Shown here piece by piece: positions 1 to 5,891 of a DNA stretch of 5,891 bases. Position 1 is the stretch's first letter, and every line of letters starts with the position of its first letter. Origin of the DNA: Acidobacteriota bacterium (GTDB lineage: Bacteria > Acidobacteriota > Vicinamibacteria > Vicinamibacterales > SCN-69-37); NCBI GenBank assembly GCA_024653875.1, contig JANLHE010000089.1, forward strand, positions 1 through 5,891, given 5' to 3'. A program made the position numbers and the translations under genes. A model generated the notes under the pieces. The model was given only the letters and a program-made list of their open reading frames with translations, was not told the origin of the DNA and did no database searches.

Positions 1-2106
1 CAGCCGATCGAGGTCCGCGGCCGTCGTGACCGGCGCCTGGCAGGTGAAGTCCATGCACACGTAGGCCGCGGGGAGTCCCTCATGCGGGGTCATGGCCGAC
101 AGCCACGGCAGCCGCGAGGCCAGCGCGGCCTGCTGCGCCCCTGGCGTCAGGGTCACCTGCACCGCGAAGGGCAGGAACCGCCGGGTCGCCGCCCGCGCCA
201 GCGCCTCGCGCGCCGGACCGGGTTCCCCCACCACAATCACCTGCGCCGCGCGGCCGTGCCAGGCCGCGACGTTCGACACCATGAACGGCATCACACGCGC
301 GACCTGACCGAGTTCGGTGCCGTACCGCTCCAGGGACCGTCTGGCGCGCTCCGTGAAAGCCGCATCGCCCGTCAGGTGCGCCAGGGTCAGCAGGTTCCTG
401 ACCGTCACCGACGCGGCCGCCGGTTCGGCGCCGTCGTAGTCTTCCTTGAGGCGCAGCAGCACGGACGGATCGTCGCCCGTGGTGCTGAACCAGCCGCCGT
501 CGGTCTCGTCCCAGAACTTCGCCGTCTGCACGCCGGTCAGCGTGACGGCCCACTCCAGCCACTCGACGTCGCCCGTGGCCTGGAACAGCTCCAGCAATCC
601 GTACGCGAGGCAGGCGTAGTCTTCACAGAACGCGTCGACCGCCGCCTCGCCATCGCGGTAGCGGCGGAACAGCACGCGGTCGGTCTCCCGCCACACGCTG
701 CGGCGCAGGCTCCGGGCCGCCCGGACGGCCGCCTCGCGCCACTCCTCGCGACGCGGGCTGTCCGCCAGCACACGCACCGCCCGGGCGAACGCCGCGATCA
801 TCAGGCCGTTCCAGGCGGTGATGACCTTGTCATCCAGGTGCGGCCTCGGTCGCGCCTCGCGCGCCTCGTACATCCGCTGGCGCATCCCGGCGAGAATGCG
901 CAGGACGTCATCCGGCGTGCGACCGGTGCGCGCGGCGATCTCGTCCACCGACTGCGCGACGTACGGAATGTTCTGCCCGCGGAATTCGCCCTGCGGATCG
1001 GACGGGGCGTTGCCACCATCCTCGATCCCCAGGCGCCGGCGCACCACCGGCGCGTCCACCCCGAACAGGCGATCGATCTCCGCCGAGGTAAACACGTAGA
1101 ACGCGCCCTCGCGCTTCTCCGTGCCCCCCGGCACGAGCGAGTCGGCATCTTCGGCCGAGTAGAACGCGCCGTCGGGCGCGGCCAGATCGTGCAGCACGTA
1201 GTCGAGTGTGTCTTCGGCCACCGACGCGTAAAACGTCTCTCCGCTGGCCTGCGCCGCGCCGAGGTACGCGAGCACCAGCTGCGCCTGGTCGTACAACATC
1301 TTCTCGAAGTGCGGCACCCGCCACTCCGCGTCCACGGAGTACCGATGGAACCCGCCGCCGAGGTGATCGTGAATCCCGCCGAGCGCCATCGCGCGCAGGG
1401 TGTCCAGGGTCATCTGGCGCGCCTCATGCGCGTGCGTCAGCGCCCACGCCTCGAGCAGGAAGACGAGCTCCGAGGGCCGCGGGAACTTGGGATGGCCGCC
1501 GAAACCGCCATTGCGGCGGTCATACGCCTTCGTGAACTCGGCGACGCCGGCCGACACCGCGGCCATGTCCGCCACGGGCATGACCTCCGGCAGCGCCGAC
1601 GACGCCACGGTGGTGCGCAGTTGCGCGAGCAGGCCGGCCGCGCCGGAGATCACCTTGGCCGGATCGTCGCGCCACGCCGCGGCCAGGTGCGCCAGCACAT
1701 CGGTGAATCCGGGCCGCCCCCAGCGCGAGGTGGGTGGAAAGTAGGTCCCGCCGAAAAACGGATGCAGGTCCGGCGTCAGGAACACGGTCATCGGCCAGCC
1801 GCCCGCGCCGGTGGTGACCTGCACGAACGTCATGTACACGCGATCGATATCGGGCCGCTCCTCGCGGTCCACCTTGATGGACACAAAATCGCGGTTGAGC
1901 TGCCCGGCGATGGCCGCGTCCTCGAACGACTCGTGCTCCATGACGTGGCACCAGTGGCAGGTGGAGTACCCGATCGACAGGAAGATCGGCTTGTGTTCCG
2001 TGCGCGCGCGTGCAAACGCGGCGTCGCCCCACGGGTACCAGTCCACCGGGTTGTTGGCGTGTTGGAGGAGGTAGGGGCTGCGTTCGTGCTGGAGTTGATT
2101 CGGCAT
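1..2106 (-). CDS. yyaL: YyaL/SPATA20-type thioredoxin-domain protein (DUF255), C-terminus cut by window edge
   Basis: Reading leftward from ATG at 2106, the frame is open for 702 codons to base 1 with no stop. The protein begins MPNQLQHERSPYLLQHANNP, the conserved N-terminus of the DUF255 family. Residues 1 to about 170 form a thioredoxin-like domain: VDWYPWG at 21-27, STCHWCHVMEHESF with a CxxC pair at Cys50/Cys53, and KVDREERPDID near 78-88. The rest matches the family's helical (alpha/alpha) barrel region: GGFGGHPKFPRP near 197-208, GGIHDHLGGGFHRYS near 242-256, and DDKVITAWNGLMIAAF near 423-438. Known members are about 650-700 residues (B. subtilis YyaL, human SPATA20), and the visible end, VCMDFTCQAPVTT, is the usual C-terminal motif, so only a few residues should be missing. 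Biochemical function is not established; the intact CxxC suggests redox chemistry, and the barrel resembles sugar epimerase/glycosidase folds. The start lies 3 nt after the yihY stop with no clear Shine-Dalgarno, so translational coupling is likely. No signal peptide is seen; probably cytoplasmic. Confidence 0.93.
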   Translation of the reverse strand, partial: MPNQLQHERSPYLLQHANNPVDWYPWGDAAFARARTEHKPIFLSIGYSTCHWCHVMEHESFEDAAIAGQLNRDFVSIKVDREERPDIDRVYMTFVQVTTGAGGWPMTVFLTPDLHPFFGGTYFPPTSRWGRPGFTDVLAHLAAAWRDDPAKVISGAAGLLAQLRTTVASSALPEVMPVADMAAVSAGVAEFTKAYDRRNGGFGGHPKFPRPSELVFLLEAWALTHAHEARQMTLDTLRAMALGGIHDHLGGGFHRYSVDAEWRVPHFEKMLYDQAQLVLAYLGAAQASGETFYASVAEDTLDYVLHDLAAPDGAFYSAEDADSLVPGGTEKREGAFYVFTSAEIDRLFGVDAPVVRRRLGIEDGGNAPSDPQGEFRGQNIPYVAQSVDEIAARTGRTPDDVLRILAGMRQRMYEAREARPRPHLDDKVITAWNGLMIAAFARAVRVLADSPRREEWREAAVRAARSLRRSVWRETDRVLFRRYRDGEAAVDAFCEDYACLAYGLLELFQATGDVEWLEWAVTLTGVQTAKFWDETDGGWFSTTGDDPSVLLRLKEDYDGAEPAAASVTVRNLLTLAHLTGDAAFTERARRSLERYGTELGQVARVMPFMVSNVAAWHGRAAQVIVVGEPGPAREALARAATRRFLPFAVQVTLTPGAQQAALASRLPWLSAMTPHEGLPAAYVCMDFTCQAPVTTAADLDRL

Positions 2107-2109
2107 TCG

Positions 2110-3081
2110 TTATGCGGGCTCGCGCGCCGGTGCGGCCGGCGCCTGTCCGGGCAGGTGCTTGCGCAAACGCGCGTAGGCCGCCGACACTTCCGCGCCGTAG
2201 AGCAGGACGACGGCGGACAGGTAGATCCACAGCAGAAACGCGATCACGGTGGCGACCGACCCGTGCACGCTGAAGCGCGAGAGGTCCCGGAGGTACCAGG
2301 AGAACAGGGCGAAGGCGCCGCGCCACAGCAACCCCGCCAGCAGTGCCCCCACCCACACGTCCCGCAGGCGCACCTTGGCATTGGGCGCGTAGTAGTAGAT
2401 CAGGCCCACGACCAGGATGAACATTGGCGTGACGGCGTTGCGCGCCATCAGCCCGCGCAGTTCGTCCGCCAGCGGGAACCGCGCGGCCACCGAGGCAAAC
2501 CACGTCGTCTCCACGACCTGGATGGCGCTGACCAGCAGCAGCGCGACGACCATCAGGGCGCCGGCCGCCATCAGCATGACGAACGCGATGAGCTTGTGTC
2601 TGAAAAAACTCGGCGGCGTCTCCACGCCCCAGGCATGGTTGACGGCGGACGTCAGGGCACCGAACACGCCCATTGACGCCCACAACATGACGAGGGTGCC
2701 TGCCACGCCCAGTTCCAGCGCGCGCGGCGCCAGCTCCTCGATTTGCGTCAGAAACTCCACGCGCGCCGGCATCGCGCGTGCCACCAGCTGCAGCAGCGTG
2801 GCGCCGGTCTCCCCCACCGTGATGTGGCTCAGGACGGACAAGACCAGCAGCGAAAAGGGAAACAGGGACAGCAGCGAGTAATACGCGATCGACGCGGCGA
2901 ACGTCAGGTTGTCGCTGTGGTAGAACCCCACGGCGCCGCGGCCCGTGGCCTTGATGCCGAGGCGCACACTGCGTCCCAGGCGCCGGCCGATCCGCACGAC
3001 CCGGTCCTGGCTGTCTTTGGCCGCACGGGCCGCAGCGCGGACCACCGGGCCGCCCAGGTCATCGCCCAAATGGCCGGACAT
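2110..3081 (-). CDS. yihY: YihY/BrkB family inner-membrane protein
   Basis: A 323-residue polytopic membrane protein of the YihY/virulence factor BrkB family (UPF0761). After a basic cytoplasmic N-terminus of about 55 residues there are about six hydrophobic segments: roughly 59-86, 122-145, 164-192, 216-232, 241-263 and 274-298. Family signatures visible are YYSLLSLFPF at 67-76, LWASMGVFGALTSAVNHAWG at 133-152, YYYAPNAKVRLRDVWVGALL at 229-248 and GSVATVIAFLLWIYLSAVVL at 274-293, followed by LYGAEVSAAY. It ends in an Ala/Pro-rich tail. The family was once called ribonuclease BN by mistake and BrkB was linked to serum resistance in Bordetella; no activity is firmly established. I prefer the ATG at 3081, which overlaps the upstream gene by 23 bp and has AAGGA about 11-12 nt upstream. 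An in-frame ATG at 3126 would add 15 residues (MRSSVPGPWSRTRER) but overlap the upstream gene by 68 bp. It is the middle gene of a three-gene leftward group. Confidence 0.93.
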   Translation of the reverse strand: MSGHLGDDLGGPVVRAAARAAKDSQDRVVRIGRRLGRSVRLGIKATGRGAVGFYHSDNLTFAASIAYYSLLSLFPFSLLVLSVLSHITVGETGATLLQLVARAMPARVEFLTQIEELAPRALELGVAGTLVMLWASMGVFGALTSAVNHAWGVETPPSFFRHKLIAFVMLMAAGALMVVALLLVSAIQVVETTWFASVAARFPLADELRGLMARNAVTPMFILVVGLIYYYAPNAKVRLRDVWVGALLAGLLWRGAFALFSWYLRDLSRFSVHGSVATVIAFLLWIYLSAVVLLYGAEVSAAYARLRKHLPGQAPAAPAREPA

Positions 3082-3262
3082 CCGCTCGCGCGTCCTTGAC
3101 CATGGACCGGGCACGCTCGATCTCATCCGCCAACCCTGCCAGCTTGGGCTCCAGGTCCTCGCGCAGCCGGCGGCCCTCGTCCGTCAGGAACAGGTACCCC
3201 GCGCAGCCGCCGATCACCGCACCGGCCAGCGCGCTCAACAAGATGGACGTGCGATCATTCAC
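3059..3262 (-). CDS. Small YtxH-like membrane-anchored protein
   Basis: A 67-residue protein starting with GTG at 3262 (MNDRTSILLSALAGAVIGGC). Residues about 7-26 form a glycine/alanine-rich hydrophobic segment, ending YLFLTDEGRRLREDLEPKLA; the remainder is a charged amphipathic helix (about 28-60) with alternating Glu/Asp and Arg/Lys. A single Gly-rich membrane helix, then a turn with 'T-D/P-x-G-R-x-x-R-E-x-L' and a charged helix, is the layout of YtxH-domain proteins, though this copy is short and the match is by pattern only. The start is supported by AGGAG (3272-3276, minus strand) 9 nt upstream. An ATG at 3258 is in another frame and irrelevant. It is the first gene of the leftward group and its end overlaps yihY. 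YtxH proteins are linked to general stress in Bacillus, but the role here is unknown. Cys20 follows I-G-G, a poor lipobox. Confidence 0.72.
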   Translation of the reverse strand: MNDRTSILLSALAGAVIGGCAGYLFLTDEGRRLREDLEPKLAGLADEIERARSMVKDARADVRPFGR

Positions 3263-3271
3263 GGCGCTTCA

Positions 3272-3276
3272 CTCCT
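3272..3276 (-). promoter_or_regulatory. Shine-Dalgarno of the small YtxH-like gene
   Basis: On the minus strand AGGAG sits 9 nt before the GTG at 3262. It is the clearest ribosome binding site in the window and decides the GTG start of the 67-residue gene. Confidence 0.6.
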
Positions 3277-3282
3277 GCGCCC

Positions 3283-3288
3283 ATTGTA
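3283..3288 (-). promoter_or_regulatory. Candidate -10 element for the leftward group
   Basis: Minus-strand TACAAT differs from the sigma70 consensus TATAAT at one position and lies in otherwise GC-rich DNA. It would place transcription start near 3276, giving a very short leader with the Shine-Dalgarno at its 5' end. A matching -35 is poor: TTCAGC at a 16-nt spacing matches TTGACA at 3 of 6 positions and falls inside the palindrome at 3299-3318. Pattern match only. Confidence 0.3.
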
Positions 3289-3298
3289 TCCGCACCCC

Positions 3299-3318
3299 GG
3301 CGCGGCTGAAGCCACGCC
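3299..3318. repeat. Imperfect palindrome in the divergent intergenic region
   Basis: Arms GGCGCGGC (3299-3306) and GCCACGCC (3311-3318) are separated by TGAA. On the plus strand one pair is a C-A mismatch; in minus-strand RNA that pair becomes G-U, so the stem would be 8 continuous pairs with a UUCA loop. No T-run follows on either strand, so a rho-independent terminator is unlikely. It lies between the two divergent starts, over the region where a leftward -35 would be. It could be a regulator site, a leader hairpin, or one copy of a dispersed palindromic repeat; one window cannot tell these apart. Confidence 0.45.
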
Positions 3319-3372
3319 CTACACACGATGTTCGGAGGGCACGGGCTCCAGGCACTGAGCACTTCTCCTATA

Positions 3373-3378
3373 TAGAAT
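3373..3378 (+). promoter_or_regulatory. Candidate -10 element for the liu operon
   Basis: TAGAAT (one mismatch to TATAAT) sits in TATATAGAAT, the most AT-rich patch of the intergenic region. Predicted transcription start is about 3384-3386, only a few bases before the preferred liuB ATG at 3389. No good -35 is present; the best is CAGGCA with an 18-nt spacer, 3 of 6 matches. If real, the alternative ATG at 3377 would lie upstream of the transcript and could not be used. Confidence 0.3.
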
Positions 3379-3388
3379 GAGAGGGTTC

Positions 3389-4996
3389 ATGGACGCCCTT
3401 ACCAGCCTGATCAAGACCACGTCGCCCGAGTATCTGGCCAACCGCGACCGCATGCGGGCGCTGCTCGACGAGCTCCAGACGCGGACCGCGCAGGTCCAGG
3501 AGGGCGGCGGCCCCCGGTACGTGGCGCGCCACCGCGAACAGGGCAAGCTGCCGGTTCGCGAGCGGATCGAGCTGCTGCTCGACCCCGGCACGCCGTTCCT
3601 GGAACTGTCGGCCCTCGCCGCCTGGGATCTGTACGACAACGAGGCGCCATCGGCCGGCGTCATCACCGGCATCGGCCGCGTCTCGGGCCGCGACGTGATG
3701 ATCGTCGCCAACGACGCCACCGTGAAGGGCGGCAGTTACCTCCCGCTCACGGTCAAGAAACACGTCCGCGCGCAGCAGGTGGCGCTCGAGAATCGCCTCC
3801 CGTGCGTCTACCTGGTGGACTCCGGCGGGGCCTTCCTGCCGCTGCAGGCGGAGGTCTTCCCCGACAAGGAACACTTCGGCCGCATCTTCTTCAACCAGGC
3901 GCGCATGTCCGCCGAGCGCATCCCGCAGATCGCCATCGTCATGGGCTCGTGCACGGCCGGGGGCGCGTATGTGCCCGCGATGTCCGACGAAACGGTGATC
4001 GTCAAGGGCACCGGCACCATCTTTCTGGGCGGGCCGCCGCTGGTCAAAGCCGCCACCGGCGAGGACGTCACGGCCGAAGACCTCGGGGGCGCGGATGTCC
4101 ACACCCGGCTCTCCGGCGTGGCCGATTACCTGGCCGACGATGACGCCCACGCGCTGGAGCTGGCGCGCACCATCGTCTCGACCCTGCACACCACCAAGCA
4201 GCTGCCGCTCGACATGACAACGCCCGAAGCGCCCCGGTACGATCCGGAGGAGCTGTACGGGGTGGTCAACATCGACCCGCGCCATCCGTACGACGTGCGG
4301 GAGGTGCTGGCGCGCGTCGTGGACGGATCGCGCTTTGATGAGTTCAAGGCCCGGTATGCCACGACGGTCGTCACCGGCTTCGCTCGCCTGCACGGCTTCC
4401 TCGTCGGCATCGTCGCCAACAACGGCGTGTTGTTCTCCGAGTCGGCGTTGAAGGTCACCCACTTCATCGAGATGTGCAACCTGCGGAAGATCCCGTTGAT
4501 CTTCCTGCAGAACATCACGGGGTTCATGGTGGGCCAGCAGTACGAGCGCGGCGGGATCGCGAAGGACGGCGCCAAGATGGTGCACGCGGTGGCGAACTCC
4601 GTGGTGCCGAAGTTCACGGTGGTCATCGGCGGGTCCTTCGGCGCGGGCAACTACGGGATGTGCGGCCGGGCCTACGAACCGCGGCTCCTGTGGATGTGGC
4701 CCAACAGCCGCATCTCGGTCATGGGCGGCGAACAGGCCGCGTCGGTGCTGGCCACCGTCAAGAAGGACCAGCTCGCGCGCGAGGGCCTGCCCTTTGGCGC
4801 GGAGGACGAGGCGGCGTTAAAGGCGCCCATCCTCAAGAAGTACGACACCGAAGGCTCGCCGTATTACTCCACCGCGCGCCTCTGGGATGATGGGGTGCTG
4901 GACCCGGCGCGCACCCGCGATGCGCTGGCGCTGGGCCTGTCGGCCGCCTGCAACGCGCCGATTCCCGACGCGCGGTTCGGCATCTTCCGGATGTAA
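3389..4996 (+). CDS. liuB: Methylcrotonyl-CoA carboxylase, carboxyltransferase (beta) subunit
   Basis: A 535-residue carboxyltransferase subunit (from ATG 3389, MDALTSLIKTTSPEYLANRD). It transfers CO2 from carboxybiotin on the alpha subunit to 3-methylcrotonyl-CoA, giving 3-methylglutaconyl-CoA in leucine/isovalerate breakdown in the cytoplasm. The N-terminal crotonase-like half contains ANDATVKGGSYLPLTVKKH near 107-125, LVDSGGAFLP near 142-151 and the oxyanion loop MGSCTAGGAYVPAMSDE near 185-201. The C-terminal half contains FLQNITGFMVGQQYERGGIA near 373-392, GGSFGAGNYGMCGRAYEPR near 414-432, and WPNSRISVMGGEQAA near 437-451. These last motifs, and the ending FGIFRM, are MCC-type rather than propionyl- or acetyl-CoA carboxylase-type. 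Length equals that of Pseudomonas LiuB as I recall it. Geranyl-CoA carboxylase beta (AtuC) is a close relative and cannot be fully excluded, but the downstream genes fit MCC. An in-frame ATG at 3377 adds MRGF; 3389 is preferred because GAGAGG precedes it, with short spacing, and because of the length match. First gene of the operon here. Confidence 0.95.
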   Translation: MDALTSLIKTTSPEYLANRDRMRALLDELQTRTAQVQEGGGPRYVARHREQGKLPVRERIELLLDPGTPFLELSALAAWDLYDNEAPSAGVITGIGRVSGRDVMIVANDATVKGGSYLPLTVKKHVRAQQVALENRLPCVYLVDSGGAFLPLQAEVFPDKEHFGRIFFNQARMSAERIPQIAIVMGSCTAGGAYVPAMSDETVIVKGTGTIFLGGPPLVKAATGEDVTAEDLGGADVHTRLSGVADYLADDDAHALELARTIVSTLHTTKQLPLDMTTPEAPRYDPEELYGVVNIDPRHPYDVREVLARVVDGSRFDEFKARYATTVVTGFARLHGFLVGIVANNGVLFSESALKVTHFIEMCNLRKIPLIFLQNITGFMVGQQYERGGIAKDGAKMVHAVANSVVPKFTVVIGGSFGAGNYGMCGRAYEPRLLWMWPNSRISVMGGEQAASVLATVKKDQLAREGLPFGAEDEAALKAPILKKYDTEGSPYYSTARLWDDGVLDPARTRDALALGLSAACNAPIPDARFGIFRM

Positions 4997-4999
4997 GCG

Positions 5000-5773
5000 A
5001 TGACCACGCTGACCATTACCCCAGGGCCGGTGACCACGGTCACGCTCAACCGGCCGTCGGTCCGGAACGCGTTCAACGAAGCGCTGATTCAGGATCTCTC
5101 CACGTGGGCGGCCGGCGTGCCGTCGGACGGATCGGTTCGCGTGGTGGTGCTGCGCGGCGCGGGCGCGTCGTTTTGCGCCGGCGCGGACCTGCAGTGGATG
5201 TCCAGGATGGCCGGCTACACGCGCGAGGAGAATCTGGCGGACGCGCGATTGGCGGCATCGATGTTCCTCGCGCTGGATTCGCTGCCCGTGCCGCTGATTG
5301 GACGCGTGCATGGCGCGGCGCTGGGCGGCGGCGCCGGCCTGGCCGCGGTGTGCGACGTGGTCGTGGCCGCCGAAGATGCCACGTTCGGCTTCACGGAAGT
5401 GGTGCTGGGCATCCTGCCGGCGATGATCTCGCCGTACGTGGTGCGGAAGATCGGCCTCTCGGCCGCGCGGGAACTGTGCCTGAGCGGCGCCAGGTTTTCC
5501 GCGGCGCGCGCGAAGGACATCGGGCTGGTGCACGACGTGGTGAGCGAAGACCGCCTGGACCTGACGGTGGAGCGCCACGTGGCGCAGTTCCTGAAGGCCG
5601 CGCCCACGGCCATCGCGGCCACCAAGCGGCTGCTGGATCAGGTGGCCGGACGCCGGCCCGCGGACGTGCTGGACGAGACCGTGGAGGCGATTGCGGCGCA
5701 GCGGGTCTCGCCGGAAGGACAGGAAGGCATGCGCGCGTTCCTTGAGAAGCGGCCGGCAGCGTGGCAGGCATGA
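5000..5773 (+). CDS. liuC: Methylglutaconyl-CoA hydratase (enoyl-CoA hydratase/isomerase family)
   Basis: A 257-residue crotonase-fold protein, normal family length. It should hydrate 3-methylglutaconyl-CoA to HMG-CoA, the step after the carboxylase. Visible motifs: NRPSVRNAFNEALI at 17-30, oxyanion-hole region SFCAGADLQWMSRM at 57-70, GAALGGGAGLAAVCDVVVA at 105-123, and FTEVVLGILPAMISPYVVRK at 131-150. The last, especially LPAMISPYV, is typical of bacterial LiuC-type enzymes. Of the two catalytic glutamates of classical enoyl-CoA hydratase, the second is kept (Glu133, rat Glu164) and the first is Gly113 (rat Glu144); as I recall, bacterial LiuC proteins commonly have Gly there. The ATG lies 3 nt after the liuB stop with only a weak GGA about 8 nt upstream, suggesting coupling to liuB translation. 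The alternative, isohexenylglutaconyl-CoA hydratase (AtuE) of acyclic terpene degradation, is less likely. Confidence 0.88.
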   Translation: MTTLTITPGPVTTVTLNRPSVRNAFNEALIQDLSTWAAGVPSDGSVRVVVLRGAGASFCAGADLQWMSRMAGYTREENLADARLAASMFLALDSLPVPLIGRVHGAALGGGAGLAAVCDVVVAAEDATFGFTEVVLGILPAMISPYVVRKIGLSAARELCLSGARFSAARAKDIGLVHDVVSEDRLDLTVERHVAQFLKAAPTAIAATKRLLDQVAGRRPADVLDETVEAIAAQRVSPEGQEGMRAFLEKRPAAWQA

Positions 5774-5891
5774 TGCGCCGCGTGTTGATCGCCAACCGGG
5801 GCGAAATCGCACTTCGAATCATCCGGGCCTGCCGTGAAATGGGCATCCAGACCGTGGCGGTCTATTCCGACGCCGACATGGACGCGCCCCA
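5770..5891 (+). CDS. liuD: Biotin carboxylase (alpha) subunit of methylcrotonyl-CoA carboxylase, N-terminal fragment
   Basis: Forty codons are visible before the window ends in mid-codon: MMRRVLIANRGEIALRIIRA, then CREMGIQTVAVYSDADMDAP. The VLIANRGEIALRIIRAC motif with VAVYSDAD is the start of the biotin carboxylase N-terminal domain (ATP-dependent carboxylation of biotin). Forty residues cannot separate the MCC, propionyl-CoA, acetyl-CoA and pyruvate carboxylase families; the call of MCC alpha rests on position directly after liuB and liuC. The full protein should be about 650-670 residues with biotin carboxylase, linker and biotinyl-carrier domains. The first ATG overlaps the liuC stop as ATGA; a second in-frame ATG follows at 5773, so the true start is one of the two. 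No strong Shine-Dalgarno is seen, consistent with coupled translation. Confidence 0.88.
   Translation, partial: MMRRVLIANRGEIALRIIRACREMGIQTVAVYSDADMDAP

Noticed and set aside
82..2676. An 864-codon open frame on the plus strand, opposite yyaL and yihY.
   Set aside because: The translation is rich in Arg, His, Gln and Gly with no recognisable domain or membrane segment, and it runs antisense to two genes with clear family motifs. Long antisense frames are expected in high-GC DNA where stop codons are rare.
1520..2683. A 387-codon open frame on the minus strand crossing the yihY-yyaL junction.
   Set aside because: It is an out-of-frame reading of both genes, Arg/Gly/Ala-rich and without motifs, whereas the other minus-strand frames carry complete conserved families.
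3194..3213. Possible lipoprotein lipobox (IGGC, Cys20) in the small YtxH-like protein.
   Set aside because: The -3 residue is Ile and -2 is Gly, a poor lipobox, and the hydrophobic stretch continues past the cysteine, which fits a plain transmembrane helix better.
3299..3318. The palindrome as a rho-independent terminator.
   Set aside because: There is no T-run after the stem on either strand, and it lies upstream of both divergent genes, where no transcript is known to end.
3368..4585. A 405-codon open frame antisense to liuB.
   Set aside because: Its Asp/Arg/His/Val/Gln-rich composition without domains is typical of a shadow of a strongly codon-biased gene; liuB itself is well supported.
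4817..5812. A 331-codon open frame antisense to the end of liuB and all of liuC.
   Set aside because: Basic, low-information translation opposite two well-recognised enzymes; no start context or domain supports it.
1..5891. CRISPR arrays, tRNA/rRNA genes, insertion sequences or phage/defence genes.
   Set aside because: Reading both strands gave no regularly spaced repeats, tRNA-like structures, transposase motifs or target duplications; nearly all bases belong to six ordinary genes.

Overview
This is a GC-rich bacterial window, dense with genes, and it holds two divergent gene groups that share one short intergenic region at about 3263-3388. The left group runs leftward: a 67-residue YtxH-like membrane-anchored protein, a YihY/BrkB-type polytopic membrane protein, and a large YyaL/SPATA20-type protein (DUF255 thioredoxin-like domain plus helical barrel) that leaves the window at base 1 just short of its expected C-terminus. 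The right group runs rightward: the carboxyltransferase (beta) subunit of methylcrotonyl-CoA carboxylase, a methylglutaconyl-CoA hydratase of the crotonase family, and the first 40 codons of a biotin carboxylase (alpha) subunit cut by the window end.

The right group is a leucine/isovalerate degradation (liu) operon in the order liuB-liuC-liuD. The carboxylase (LiuB + LiuD) converts 3-methylcrotonyl-CoA to 3-methylglutaconyl-CoA, and LiuC hydrates that to HMG-CoA. The genes are separated by 3 nt and by a 4-nt ATGA overlap, so they are almost certainly co-transcribed and probably translationally coupled. The enzyme catalysing the second step lies between the two subunits of the first, as in the Pseudomonas liuRABCDE cluster. 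Isovaleryl-CoA dehydrogenase and HMG-CoA lyase genes are not in the window.

The left group is equally tight (23-bp overlap, then a 3-nt gap). All three families are widespread and poorly characterised, and nothing in the sequence links them functionally to leucine catabolism.

The 114-126 bp between the groups contains a good Shine-Dalgarno for the small leftward gene, candidate -10 elements for both directions, and an imperfect 8-bp-stem palindrome that may be a dispersed repeat.

The organism is not determinable from this alone. High GC, proteobacterial-like liu genes and the palindrome are compatible with Acidobacteriota (for example Vicinamibacteria) or another high-GC Gram-negative lineage; this is a low-confidence inference. 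No RNA genes, CRISPR arrays, insertion sequences or phage genes were seen. There is no gene-free stretch over 300 bases, and I see no convincing new system: the window reads as ordinary metabolic and housekeeping DNA with a few points worth checking.
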